Origin: DATGFB01 sp032160545
Lineage (GTDB): Bacteria; Actinomycetota; Actinomycetes; Mycobacteriales; Jatrophihabitantaceae
Length of the DNA: 10,643 nucleotides
Assembly (NCBI GenBank): GCA_032160545.1
Contig: JAVHVN010000028.1
Location: 1 to 10,643 of the forward strand
Reading direction: 5' to 3'
Shown here: positions 1-6,447 of the stretch, one piece after another
How positions within the stretch are numbered: position 1 is the first letter of the stretch
Layout: each line of letters starts with the position of its first letter
Notes under the pieces: model-generated
Seen by the model: the letters and a program-made list of their open reading frames with translations, nothing else
What the model was told of the DNA's origin: nothing
Database searches by the model: none
Translations under genes and position numbers: made by a program

Positions 1-496
1 GCTCATGGAGCTCGCGCACGTACAGGCGACGCGTCCGCAGGTACGCCCCGAGCAGCCAGCCGATCACGACCGGCGAGAGCCAGAGCGAAGTCAGGACGTG
101 CGCGCGGAGGCTTGCAGGGACCGGGTCCCGGATGGTCCAGAGGAGACACATGACGAAAAGCGCCATGAGTCCAACGAGCGCGCGCCGTCGGTCCTCGTAG
201 GCCGCAACGGTGTAGGCCGCGACGACGGGAAGCGCGAACACGCCGAAGCCCTCCGGCGCGCCGAACACGAGCCATTCGAGCGACAGCGCCGTGGCGACGA
301 CGACCGCCGAGGCCAGCGGGAACCGTCTCCGCACCGCGAGCGCCCCGATCGAGATGGCGTAGGAGCCGAACACGGCGGCGCGCGGCCCGGTCATGTGCGT
401 CGAGCCGAAGACCTGCGGCGCCCACACCTCGAGGGTGCAGCCGGCACCGACCACCGCCGCGATCACGAGGTCGACCGCGCGAGATCGGCGTGTCAT
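1..496 (-). CDS. Sensor histidine kinase, N-terminal membrane region (partial, 3' end outside window)
   Basis: This reading frame is open from an ATG at 496 to the window edge, giving 165 residues that begin MTRRSRAVDLVIAAVVGAGC. It shows about six hydrophobic stretches separated by short charged turns (around residues 9-27, 42-56, 61-78, 86-97, 108-122 and 135-153), then the basic turn YLRTRRLYVRELHE, where a helical linker seems to start. Such an N-terminal membrane block followed by a RELHER-like linker is typical of actinobacterial NarL-type sensor kinases with HisKA_3 and HATPase domains; those domains would lie left of the window. No good Shine-Dalgarno precedes the ATG. A GATACT hexamer ends six bases upstream, so a leaderless transcript is possible. 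The codons end heavily in G or C, as in real genes here. Kinase identity is inferred from the N-terminus only; another polytopic membrane protein is possible. Confidence 0.6.
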   Translation of the reverse strand, partial: MTRRSRAVDLVIAAVVGAGCTLEVWAPQVFGSTHMTGPRAAVFGSYAISIGALAVRRRFPLASAVVVATALSLEWLVFGAPEGFGVFALPVVAAYTVAAYEDRRRALVGLMALFVMCLLWTIRDPVPASLRAHVLTSLWLSPVVIGWLLGAYLRTRRLYVRELHE

Positions 497-602
497 CCAG
501 GAAGTATCCCGCGAGCCTCGGGCCGCCGCATCGTCCTCGAGGTGGAGCCGAAGTCAACCGGCGGATGAGGGTCACGCGAACCCACTTAAACTGCGCGATG
601 CA

Positions 603-639
603 CCCGACAAGAATCGAACTTGTGCACGCGGTTTAGGAA
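603..639. repeat. Left att-like direct repeat (displaced 3' half of tRNA-Arg)
   Basis: These 37 bases match 5627-5663 exactly. The match extends outward to 597 with a single mismatch (A at 602 against C at 5626). Read on the minus strand they contain the anticodon CCT, the 3' anticodon stem, the T arm and part of the acceptor 3' strand. Just beyond 639 the sequence diverges, and no matching 5' half (D arm, GCCCCCG acceptor strand) follows, so this is not a functional tRNA. The mismatch falls in the acceptor stem and would disrupt pairing, as expected for a copy no longer under selection. Confidence 0.85.
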
Positions 640-672
640 GCCTGCCGCGCCTTCGGAGAACTGCCTGCAAGC

Positions 673-708
673 GGCGCAGTTTCGAACGACCTCGCTGAGG
701 TGTGCGCC
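673..708. repeat. Nested inverted repeat beside the left att-like site
   Basis: GGCGCA (673-678) pairs with TGCGCC (703-708), and inside it ACCTC (689-693) pairs with GAGGT (697-701) across a three-base loop. The palindrome TTCGAA sits between the two stems at 681-686. A further TGCGCC lies at 715-720. The structure begins 34 bp inside the left repeat. It could be a cruciform or protein-binding site near the element end, or a structured RNA; no T-tract follows, so it is not an ordinary terminator. Confidence 0.35.
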
Positions 709-713
709 AATGA

Positions 714-1016
714 TTGCGCCAGCCGCTACTTGGTGCCTCGTCCGCGAAGGACTTAGGATTCCGGAGTGGCTCGGGTCGCGTTGTTGAGTTCGATCGGGAG
801 TTGGATGACGACCGACAGCTAGCGGGCGTCGAGTCCGACTCGCTGGTCTGTGTCGAGATCGCCTGCGACGATGGGCAACTGATCGAGATTTCACTGGCGG
901 CTGATCGCGGCTGCGGCACTGCTCGTTGGCCCTCGGAGGCCTACGCCAACCGGGCCGAGTGGATGCCGCCTCTTCGGCGGTTGCTCACTCGGTTTGGCTT
1001 GAGATTATCGGACTAA
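714..1016 (+). CDS. Hypothetical small protein, doubtful (possible gene remnant)
   Basis: An open frame of 100 codons with a TTG at 714 as the only upstream start, and no convincing ribosome binding site. The central part, roughly codons 38-85, has codons ending mostly in G or C and an alternating hydrophobic/acidic pattern (for example SLVCVEIACDDGQLIEISL, then a WPSEAYANRAEWMPPLRRLL stretch). That looks more protein-like than the other five frames here. The N-terminal 25 codons look non-coding. I do not recognise a family. It lies between the left att-like repeat and the surface-protein operon, in the least gene-like part of the segment. It could be a truncated remnant of a gene from the element or a chance frame. 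The rest of 640-1223 shows no other coding signal. Confidence 0.25.
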   Translation: MRQPLLGASSAKDLGFRSGSGRVVEFDRELDDDRQLAGVESDSLVCVEIACDDGQLIEISLAADRGCGTARWPSEAYANRAEWMPPLRRLLTRFGLRLSD

Positions 1017-1077
1017 AGGGCCCGCCAGGTCGCGGCACAAGCCACACCGACCACCTTCGTTCCGGTCAGAGAGTCAC

Positions 1078-1094
1078 CGGTTCGGGTCGAACCG
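1078..1094. promoter_or_regulatory. Perfect 7-bp inverted repeat upstream of the surface operon, possible operator or hairpin
   Basis: CGGTTCG (1078-1084) is followed by GGT and then its exact reverse complement CGAACCG (1088-1094). It lies about 130 bp upstream of the first gene of the operon and about 60 bp beyond the stop of the doubtful small frame. No T-run follows, so a terminator is unlikely. An operator for a dimeric regulator or a 5'-leader hairpin are both possible. I could not place a convincing -35/-10 pair between this repeat and 1224. Confidence 0.3.
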
Positions 1095-1223
1095 ATGCCA
1101 AAGAAGGCGTATTTCAAGTCGTATTGCGGGTTATTACTGTCACCGTTCGCCCGGCAGAGGCGGATAAGTAAGGGCAAGGGAAGTCCTTTCACATCGTCCG
1201 ATCGGTGAAGAGAGAAGGATCAA

Positions 1224-1745
1224 GTGACATTCCTGAAGTCCTGTTGTATGGTTGGCATCTTCGCGACGCTTGCCGCCGCGATTGCCGTATCCGCCGGCGC
1301 TGGTACGCCGGTGACCTTCACGTTGACCGCAGGTGCACTGTCGATCAGCGCGCCGACCAGCGGCGTCTCGCTGGGGTCGCAGGTGGTTTCGGCGAGCGCG
1401 AGCACGGTCAGTGGCCAACTCGGGGTCATCACTGTGACCGACCAGCGCGGTGGAGCAACCGCTTGGGTGGCGTCGGTGATCGTGACCGCCTTCACTCCGA
1501 CGACAGGCCCGGCCGTGACGGCTATTCCGGCCACTTCGGTCAGCTATTCGACGGGTACGGTCACCCAGGCCGGGGTGACCACAGCGCAGCCTGTGACGAC
1601 GGATCTGACAGGAGTCTCGCCGGTCGTGAACGGCACGAGTACCGGTCTCAGCACCGCCTCCTGGAATCCAACCATCTCGGTACTCGTGCCCGCGAATGCG
1701 GCGCCTGGAATCTACTCGGCCACCATCACCCACTCTGTCGCCTGA
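1224..1745 (+). CDS. Secreted WxL-like beta-sandwich surface protein
   Basis: 173 codons from a GTG at 1224, preceded by a clear Shine-Dalgarno (GAGAAGGA within 1211-1219). Residues 1-24 form a signal peptide (short positive start, then a hydrophobic Ala-rich core, with cleavage likely near AVSA). The rest is Thr/Ser/Val-rich with alternating beta pattern. Two stretches resemble the WxL cell-wall-binding domain: D73-Q-R75-GG..AW81 (family: DtRg..GW.l) and SW147NPTISVLVPANAAPG followed by YSATITHSV (family: tW.l.l.vP..a..G.Y...it). The leucine of the WxL motifs is absent here (W-V-A and W-N-P), so it is a divergent member. In Firmicutes such proteins bind peptidoglycan non-covalently and are encoded with DUF916/WxLIP proteins, exactly the type of gene found 7 bp downstream. 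The likely location is the cell surface. Family assignment is by motif and neighbour, and the ligand is unknown. Confidence 0.65.
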   Translation: MTFLKSCCMVGIFATLAAAIAVSAGAGTPVTFTLTAGALSISAPTSGVSLGSQVVSASASTVSGQLGVITVTDQRGGATAWVASVIVTAFTPTTGPAVTAIPATSVSYSTGTVTQAGVTTAQPVTTDLTGVSPVVNGTSTGLSTASWNPTISVLVPANAAPGIYSATITHSVA

Positions 1746-1752
1746 GCGGATC

Positions 1753-2763
1753 GTGCCTCGCCGCCTCCTCGTTGGAGTGTCCGTTCTGGTTGCCGGGATA
1801 ACCGTTCCGGCCTTGTGTGCGGGAGCTGCAACTCCGGGGCCAGGGGGCAGGGGGGTAGGGGTCCGGTTGCTCGCCACGCCAACTGCGGGGGCCGCCAACC
1901 CGCTGCTCCCCCGCTACATCGTCGAGATAGCGGCGCCAGGAACGAGCATCCGTCGCCGGGTGGAGATCGATAACTCCACTCGCCGCGCGGCGAAGGTGGC
2001 GATCTACGCGGGCGCTGCCTCGATTCGGCGGGGTCTGTTTGGCTTCTCTTCTGGGCGCCGGCGCAACGACCTTGCCCGCTGGACGTCGGTAAGCCGACCG
2101 CTTGTTCACTTGTCGCCGAGCGGGAAGACAGTCGTCACGGTGACGATCCGCGTGCCCCGGTCTGCTTCCTCCGGTGAACGCTACGCCGTGGTCTGGGCAG
2201 AACTCGCCGCGGTGACAACGGGCGGCGTGCGGCTGGTAAACCGGGTCGGCATCCGTCTCTACGTCACCGTGGGCGCCGGCGGGGACGCCCCTGCAGGCTT
2301 CACGATCGGCCCGCTGCACGCCGCTCGGTCGGCCGCGGGAGCACCGCTCGTCCAGGCTGTTCTTCGCAGCACCGGTCCGCGCACGCTTTTGATCACCGGG
2401 AGTCTCAGACTCTCGCACGGCCCGGGCGGCATCAACGCCGGACCGTTCCCGGTAACCCTCAGCGGCGCCCTCTCACCGGGTGGCTCGGCCGAGGTGCGCG
2501 TCCAACTCGGCCGTCGTTTGCCGCGCGGTCCTTGGCACGCCCGTCTGCGTCTGCACAGTGGTCAACTCGAGCGCTCCGCTGCGGGGGTGCTCCGCTTTCC
2601 CGGCGAACAGGCGCCCGCCGCGCCTAGATCAAACCGCGTCGGGACACGCCATCCGCTGCTTGTTCTGATGCTGATATTCGGGGTCGTGGGTGTAATCGCC
2701 CTTGCTGTGCTCGTAGTCGGCGAGCGCGTCGGCCTGTTGCGCGGGCGATCACTCTTGCGATGA
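1753..2763 (+). CDS. DUF916/WxLIP-like secreted protein with C-terminal membrane anchor
   Basis: 336 residues from a GTG at 1753, chosen because GAGCGGA lies just upstream and it gives a proper signal peptide (MPRRLLVGVSVLVAGITVPA then CAGAA); an in-frame ATG at 1696 would spoil it. Residues about 35-160 resemble the DUF916 peptidoglycan-binding domain of WxL-interacting proteins: PRYIVEIAAPGTSIRRRVEIDN, then LVHLSPSGKTVVTVTIRVP and SGERYAVVWAEL. A second beta-rich region (about 185-275) takes the place of the host-binding DUF3324 domain. Residues about 301-322 (LLVLMLIFGVVGVIALAVLVVG) form one transmembrane helix with a short Arg-rich cytoplasmic tail, the standard layout of the family. It follows the WxL-like gene by 7 bp and its stop overlaps the kinase ATG, so the three are surely co-transcribed. 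It probably anchors the WxL-like partner at the envelope. Some cysteine-free Ig-like adhesin is the alternative reading. Confidence 0.68.
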   Translation: MPRRLLVGVSVLVAGITVPALCAGAATPGPGGRGVGVRLLATPTAGAANPLLPRYIVEIAAPGTSIRRRVEIDNSTRRAAKVAIYAGAASIRRGLFGFSSGRRRNDLARWTSVSRPLVHLSPSGKTVVTVTIRVPRSASSGERYAVVWAELAAVTTGGVRLVNRVGIRLYVTVGAGGDAPAGFTIGPLHAARSAAGAPLVQAVLRSTGPRTLLITGSLRLSHGPGGINAGPFPVTLSGALSPGGSAEVRVQLGRRLPRGPWHARLRLHSGQLERSAAGVLRFPGEQAPAAPRSNRVGTRHPLLVLMLIFGVVGVIALAVLVVGERVGLLRGRSLLR

Positions 2764-5522
2764 GAGTCAAGAGGCCCCTCATGGACGATCAGAAAGACGA
2801 CGGCGGCCGGCGGGATAGTGACCCGCCGCGCAAACCGGCGCCGCTCACGCGCGCCGAGGAGATTGAGACCCTCCTTGCCCACGCCGCCGACATTGTAATT
2901 CGCTACGACCGCGACCTACGTCACTTGTTCGTCAATCCGGCGATCGAAACCGTTGCAGGACTTCCGCCGGAGTCATTTCTCGGTCGAACGAACCGGGAGC
3001 TAGGAATGCCGGAGGAGTTGTGTGCGCTTTGGGAGAGAGAGCTCGGCGCAGTCTTTGATCACGGGCTGGAGCGGCGATTCGAGTTCCTGTTCGACGGTGT
3101 CGACGGTATCCACTGGATGGAAGCGCGTGTTGTCCCGGAGCGCAACGCCGCCGGTAAGGTCGTAACGATCCTTTCCGTCACGCGCGAGCGCACCGAGGCA
3201 CGCCAGGCCGAACAAGAAATTCGGGAGAGTGAAGGCCGCTACCGGGAACTGTTCGAGCGGGCCCGGGACATGATCGCCGTTTTCGACCTGGATGGTTTGC
3301 TTGTTCACGTCAACCCAGCACTCGAGCGGACGCTGGGGTACAGCGCCGCAGAGCTGACTGGTCAGCCCTTGACCTCGATACTCGCTGAGGAAGAGGGGCT
3401 CGCAGCCGCCGAACGCTTGGCCACCAAGCGCGACGGGTCGACGATTGCGAGCGTTTTCGAGGCGGTGATGCTCGGCAAAGACGGAAGCCGGATACCGATC
3501 CAGGCGAGCTCTGAAATCGTCCGACGCGGCAGCGTCGCATACGGGGTGATGGTGATCGCCCGCGACGTGCGAGAGCAGATCGCAGACCGCGAGGCCCTGG
3601 AGGAAAGCGAGGGCCGCTTCCGGGGCGCCTTCAACGGAGTCGCTGTGGGCATGGTGATTGCCGACCCCGAGGCGAGAGTGATCCAAGCCAACACCGCCTT
3701 TGCAAACATGCTCGGCTACTCAGCGTCTGAGCTCGTCGGAAGGTCGATCGGGGACATCGTTCACCCAGACGACACCGCATCGTTCGCCCACGACGTGGAG
3801 AGACTACGGATCGGGCCGGGGCCTCGGCACCTGGTCGCTGACCGCCGCTATATCCGCAAAGACGGCGAGATTCTCTTCGCACACGTCAGCGTGTCGTCCA
3901 TTGCCGCGGAGGACGGAGCTACCCGGTTTTTCGCTGCGCAGATCGAAGATGTTACGGCGCTGCGCGACGCGCAGGTCGACCTTGCAGAGAGCCACGCGCT
4001 GCAGCAAGCGGTGATCAGCGTTTCTCCCGATGTGCTTGCCGTGCTCGGCCTCGACGGAGCCCTCCGTCTCGTCTCCCACTCCGCCGAAGAAATACTCGGG
4101 TACGCCGCCGATGAATTCGTCGGGCGCAGCTTCTTGGAGTACGTGCATCCCGAAGACCGGCTGACTACGCAGAAGCTCGTCGAATCAGCCTTGAGAGGCG
4201 ACAGGCCGTCTGTCCTTCGCAGCCGGGTCATTGCGAAGGACGGCAGCATTCGCCTTTGGGACGGCACCGTCGCTCCGACGCTCGGCCCGGACGGGCAGCC
4301 GTATGCAGTCGTCGCAAGCCTGCGCGACGTGACGAACCAAGTCTTACTCGAGGATCAACTCCGTCAGGCCCAAAAAATGGAAGCTATGGGCCAGCTCGCC
4401 GGAGGTGTCGCGCACGACTTCAACAATCTCCTGACCGCGATCGGCGGTTACGCCGAGCTGGCCCTCAGCAAGCTTGACGGCGTAGGTGGCACCGATGAGC
4501 TCGAAGGTGTGATTGAGGCCGCTGGAAAGGCGGCGGGTCTAACGGCGCAGCTGCTCACGTTCAGCCGCCGCCAACTGCTCAACCCGCAGACATTCGACCT
4601 GGGCGAGGCTGTCGGTGAAATGGGCTCTCTGCTTCGGCGCTTGGTCCCGGCGACGACCGAGATCGTCACCCTTCTTCCGTCGTCTCCGACGCCCATCCAC
4701 GCCGACCGCGCCCAAATTGACCAAGTCATCATGAATCTGGTGGTAAACGCGGCGGACGCGATGCCGGACGGAGGGCGGATCGAAATCGAAGTGAACCTCG
4801 ATGCTATTCACGACCAGGCACGACTGCTCGTGGTCGATGGTGGCGCGGGCATGGACGCCGTGACAGCCGCTCGGATTTTCGAGCCATTCTTCAGTACTAA
4901 GGGAACCGACGGAACGGGACTGGGACTGTCGATCGTCCACGGGATCGTCAGTCAGAGCGGGGGCCGAATCGCCGTCGAAAGCGAGCTGGGCAAGGGGACC
5001 ACATTTTCGATCACGCTGCCGCTCACGAGTCTCTCCAAGCGCGAACCGACTCCGGTGATCGCAGCTGCCGGCGGCAGCGGCGAGACGGTACTTCTCGTTG
5101 AAGACGAGCCGCTCGTCCGCGCCGTCCTAACCCAGATGCTCGACCGCGACGGCTACCAGCTGATCACAGCCGCAACCGGCGAAGAAGCACTAGCAATCGC
5201 GGACACTATGCCGGGCACCATCGATCTGCTGATCACCGATCTCATCCTGCCAGCGATGAACGGCCGCGAGACCGCCGACGCGATTTACACGCGCCAACCA
5301 CAGGCGAAGGTGCTTTACATGTCCGGCTACACCGACGAAATCGCGATCCAAGCGGATGCATACAACGGCGGATTCGCGTTCATCCAAAAGCCGTTCAGCG
5401 GCCAAGACCTTTCGAGATGCGTGCGCGGACTGCTCGACACCCGGGTCCTTGCCGAGCTCGGCGCGATTGCGCCAGTTGTGGGTGGCACGGCTAACGATCG
5501 TCCTGTAGTCGACGGTCCCTGA
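2760..5522 (+). CDS. Soluble hybrid sensor histidine kinase: PAS x4, HisKA, HATPase, receiver
   Basis: 920 residues. There are four PAS repeats (about 35-150, 158-275, 283-400 and 408-530), each with a hallmark such as NPALERTLGYSAAELTGQ or ANMLGYSASELVGRS and ending in a DVT-type linker. HisKA follows with His552 in GGVAHDFNNLL. The ATPase has an N box at N659-N663, a G1 box at D693GGAGMD and a G2 box at G718TGLGLS, plus the F box FEPFFSTK. The C-terminal receiver has acidic pair E-D782-E, phospho-acceptor Asp827 (LLITDLILP), the MSGYTD switch region and Lys877. All catalytic residues are present. There is no membrane segment, so it senses cytoplasmic signals; PAS ligands cannot be predicted. 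There is no DNA-binding output, so phosphate must pass on to another protein. The ATG at 2760 overlaps the upstream stop by ATGA. A second in-frame ATG at 2781 has a better ribosome site (AAGAGG, six bases away) and may be the true start. Confidence 0.93.
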   Translation: MRVKRPLMDDQKDDGGRRDSDPPRKPAPLTRAEEIETLLAHAADIVIRYDRDLRHLFVNPAIETVAGLPPESFLGRTNRELGMPEELCALWERELGAVFDHGLERRFEFLFDGVDGIHWMEARVVPERNAAGKVVTILSVTRERTEARQAEQEIRESEGRYRELFERARDMIAVFDLDGLLVHVNPALERTLGYSAAELTGQPLTSILAEEEGLAAAERLATKRDGSTIASVFEAVMLGKDGSRIPIQASSEIVRRGSVAYGVMVIARDVREQIADREALEESEGRFRGAFNGVAVGMVIADPEARVIQANTAFANMLGYSASELVGRSIGDIVHPDDTASFAHDVERLRIGPGPRHLVADRRYIRKDGEILFAHVSVSSIAAEDGATRFFAAQIEDVTALRDAQVDLAESHALQQAVISVSPDVLAVLGLDGALRLVSHSAEEILGYAADEFVGRSFLEYVHPEDRLTTQKLVESALRGDRPSVLRSRVIAKDGSIRLWDGTVAPTLGPDGQPYAVVASLRDVTNQVLLEDQLRQAQKMEAMGQLAGGVAHDFNNLLTAIGGYAELALSKLDGVGGTDELEGVIEAAGKAAGLTAQLLTFSRRQLLNPQTFDLGEAVGEMGSLLRRLVPATTEIVTLLPSSPTPIHADRAQIDQVIMNLVVNAADAMPDGGRIEIEVNLDAIHDQARLLVVDGGAGMDAVTAARIFEPFFSTKGTDGTGLGLSIVHGIVSQSGGRIAVESELGKGTTFSITLPLTSLSKREPTPVIAAAGGSGETVLLVEDEPLVRAVLTQMLDRDGYQLITAATGEEALAIADTMPGTIDLLITDLILPAMNGRETADAIYTRQPQAKVLYMSGYTDEIAIQADAYNGGFAFIQKPFSGQDLSRCVRGLLDTRVLAELGAIAPVVGGTANDRPVVDGP

Positions 5523-5622
5523 TAGATCGAGGCTCGCCCGTTCGCTCGCTACATCACCATCGCTGTGTCGGGTGCGCCAGTTGCGCGCTGCATTACGCGC
5601 GGATTTCACATGACGTGATTGA
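5523..5622. other. Short intergenic stretch between kinase stop and tRNA
   Basis: No gene seen. It holds a weak hairpin, GCGCG (5583-5587) with CGCGC (5596-5600), and a bipartite motif GTGCGCCA-N1-TTGCGC at 5572-5586. Nearly the same motif, GTGCGCCA-N4-TTGCGC, lies at 702-719 just inside the left att-like repeat. In a circularised element the two would flank the joined att site in the same orientation, as recombinase arm sites do; chance in GC-rich DNA is not excluded. Confidence 0.3.
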
Positions 5623-5694
5623 TGCCCCCGACAAGAATCGAACTTGTGCACGCGGTTTAGGAAACCGCTGCTCTATCCACTGAGCTACGGGGGC
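5623..5694 (-). tRNA. tRNA-Arg (anticodon CCT)
   Basis: Read on the minus strand from 5694, a complete cloverleaf can be drawn. The acceptor GCCCCCG (5694-5688) pairs with CGGGGGC (5630-5624), with discriminator A at 5623. The D arm is GCTC-AGTGGATA-GAGC. The anticodon stem is GCGGT/ACCGC with loop TTCCTAA, anticodon CCT at 5661-5659, reading the AGG arginine codon. The variable loop is short, and the T arm is ACAAG-TTCGATT-CTTGT. CCA is not encoded. The 3' half is duplicated at 603-639, marking this gene as an integration target whose function was restored by the inserted copy. Confidence 0.97.
5627..5663. repeat. Right att-like direct repeat (inside intact tRNA-Arg)
   Basis: This is the second copy of the 37-bp perfect repeat. 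It runs from the acceptor 3' strand through the T arm and variable loop to the first base of the anticodon loop. Because the repeat ends in the anticodon loop, a strand exchange there would leave the tRNA intact, as in known tRNA-targeting tyrosine recombinase sites. Confidence 0.85.
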
Positions 5695-5823
5695 GGATAG
5701 TGGTTCTTACCAGGGGATTCAGTGTCAGAGACCGTTGGTGGTTTCCTCCACCTCTTGATGATGAGACAGGCTGTCACTCTAGCCGTGGGTTCGCGGCGCA
5801 CATTGAGCGGCCAACGCGGCAGA

Positions 5824-6447
5824 TCAACCGTTGCCGAGCCCCCACTGGTACTGGCCGGTCGAGAAGTCCATCGTCGCGTGTACGCCGTAGCCGTCGGACG
5901 TGCCGTCGGTGTTGTCCTTGTCAACCGCGAGGCAGTCGTACTTGACGGTGATCTCCGCCAGGTTCTGGCTGCCGCCGCCGATCGGCGTGCAACTGGTGCG
6001 CAGGATCGGTCCATTCAGAAGTCCGGAAGAAACCTGCTTGCGCGCCCAAGTGGTGATGCTCGTTTCCATTTCCCGTTCGCTCGCGTGCCGGGCGGCGATC
6101 TGCTGGGCTGTCTCGATCCGCTTCGCCACTGCCGCCGCTCTCTTTGTGGCCGCCCGCTGTGCCTCGGCCGCTGCGTGTCTCGCGGCCGCGGCACGCTGTG
6201 CCGCGCGGTGCTCGGCGTCGCGGTGCAGCTTGAAGGTGAACGCGCCCGCGCCTGCCGCGAGAATCAGCAGCACCAGGACGGCGGTGACGATCAGCCGTCC
6301 CCGCCGTGAGAACCGTTGGCGGCGCAGGAACGAGGCACCGCAGTGAGGGCAGAAATCGCCGACAGTTTCTGAGAGCGCCGAGCAGCTTGGGCAAAGCCGA
6401 GTCGGTGTACCGGGTGGTGGGGCGACGGCGGTGGGTGTTTCGCTCAT
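5824..6447 (-). CDS. Zinc-ribbon single-pass membrane protein with coiled-coil and extracytoplasmic domain
   Basis: 207 residues from an ATG at 6447, which overlaps the stop of an upstream micro-ORF by ATGA; an in-frame start at 6546 would add an unconvincing Arg-rich extension. A zinc ribbon is formed by Cys19-x2-Cys22 and Cys33-x2-Cys36 (RLCPSC, DFCPHC). After a basic stretch comes one transmembrane helix (about 52-70, LIVTAVLVLLILAAGAGAF). Residues 75-125 are an Ala/Arg/Glu-rich helix, very likely a coiled coil. The last 80 residues form a small domain with two cysteines (153, 172) that could make a disulfide outside, and a QWGLGNG end. The architecture suggests a cytoplasmic zinc ribbon and an exported C-terminus. 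The ribbon pattern is clear, but the function is unknown. A second zinc-ribbon membrane protein lies at 8804-9238. It is transcribed divergently from the HExxH gene. Confidence 0.8.
   Translation of the reverse strand: MSETPTAVAPPPGTPTRLCPSCSALSETVGDFCPHCGASFLRRQRFSRRGRLIVTAVLVLLILAAGAGAFTFKLHRDAEHRAAQRAAAARHAAAEAQRAATKRAAAVAKRIETAQQIAARHASEREMETSITTWARKQVSSGLLNGPILRTSCTPIGGGSQNLAEITVKYDCLAVDKDNTDGTSDGYGVHATMDFSTGQYQWGLGNG

Larger units (their letters stand above)
603..5663. mobile_element. Putative tRNA-Arg-integrated element, about 5.0 kb, no visible integrase
   Basis: A 37-bp perfect direct repeat (603-639 and 5627-5663) brackets this segment, with one unit being 5,024 bp. The right copy is part of an intact tRNA-Arg gene; the left copy is only its 3' half, and the sequence beyond 639 no longer resembles a tRNA. 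An intact tRNA at one end and a displaced 3' fragment at the other is the known outcome of tyrosine-recombinase integration into a tRNA gene. The repeat ends in the anticodon loop, a common crossover position. The cargo is a WxL-like/DUF916-like pair plus a hybrid sensor kinase. No integrase, excisionase, relaxase or phage gene is visible, so this would be a decayed or non-autonomous element, or one mobilised in trans. A simple tRNA fragment left by some older event is the alternative. Confidence 0.55.

Noticed and set aside
3..575. 190-codon minus-strand frame, very Arg-rich
   Set aside because: It is a shadow of the open sensor-kinase frame at 1-496, which has proper hydrophobic segments; the Arg-rich translation is typical of a wrong frame in GC-rich DNA.
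597..670. A second complete tRNA at the left repeat
   Set aside because: No 5' acceptor strand or D arm follows the 3' half, and the anticodon stem is broken at 640.
586..894. Minus-strand frame crossing the tRNA fragment, ending VHKFDSCRVHRAV
   Set aside because: The C-terminus is a translation of the tRNA 3' half and the remainder has no protein-like pattern.
5190..5651. Minus-strand frame starting inside tRNA-Arg
   Set aside because: It is antisense to the receiver domain of the hybrid kinase and begins with tRNA sequence (MHKFDSCRGH).
5697..5728. Promoter for tRNA-Arg: CTGACA at 5728-5723 (minus) with TAAGAA or CACTAT
   Set aside because: Spacers would be 13 or 20 bases, and the second hexamer is too near the mature 5' end; no acceptable pair, so not annotated.
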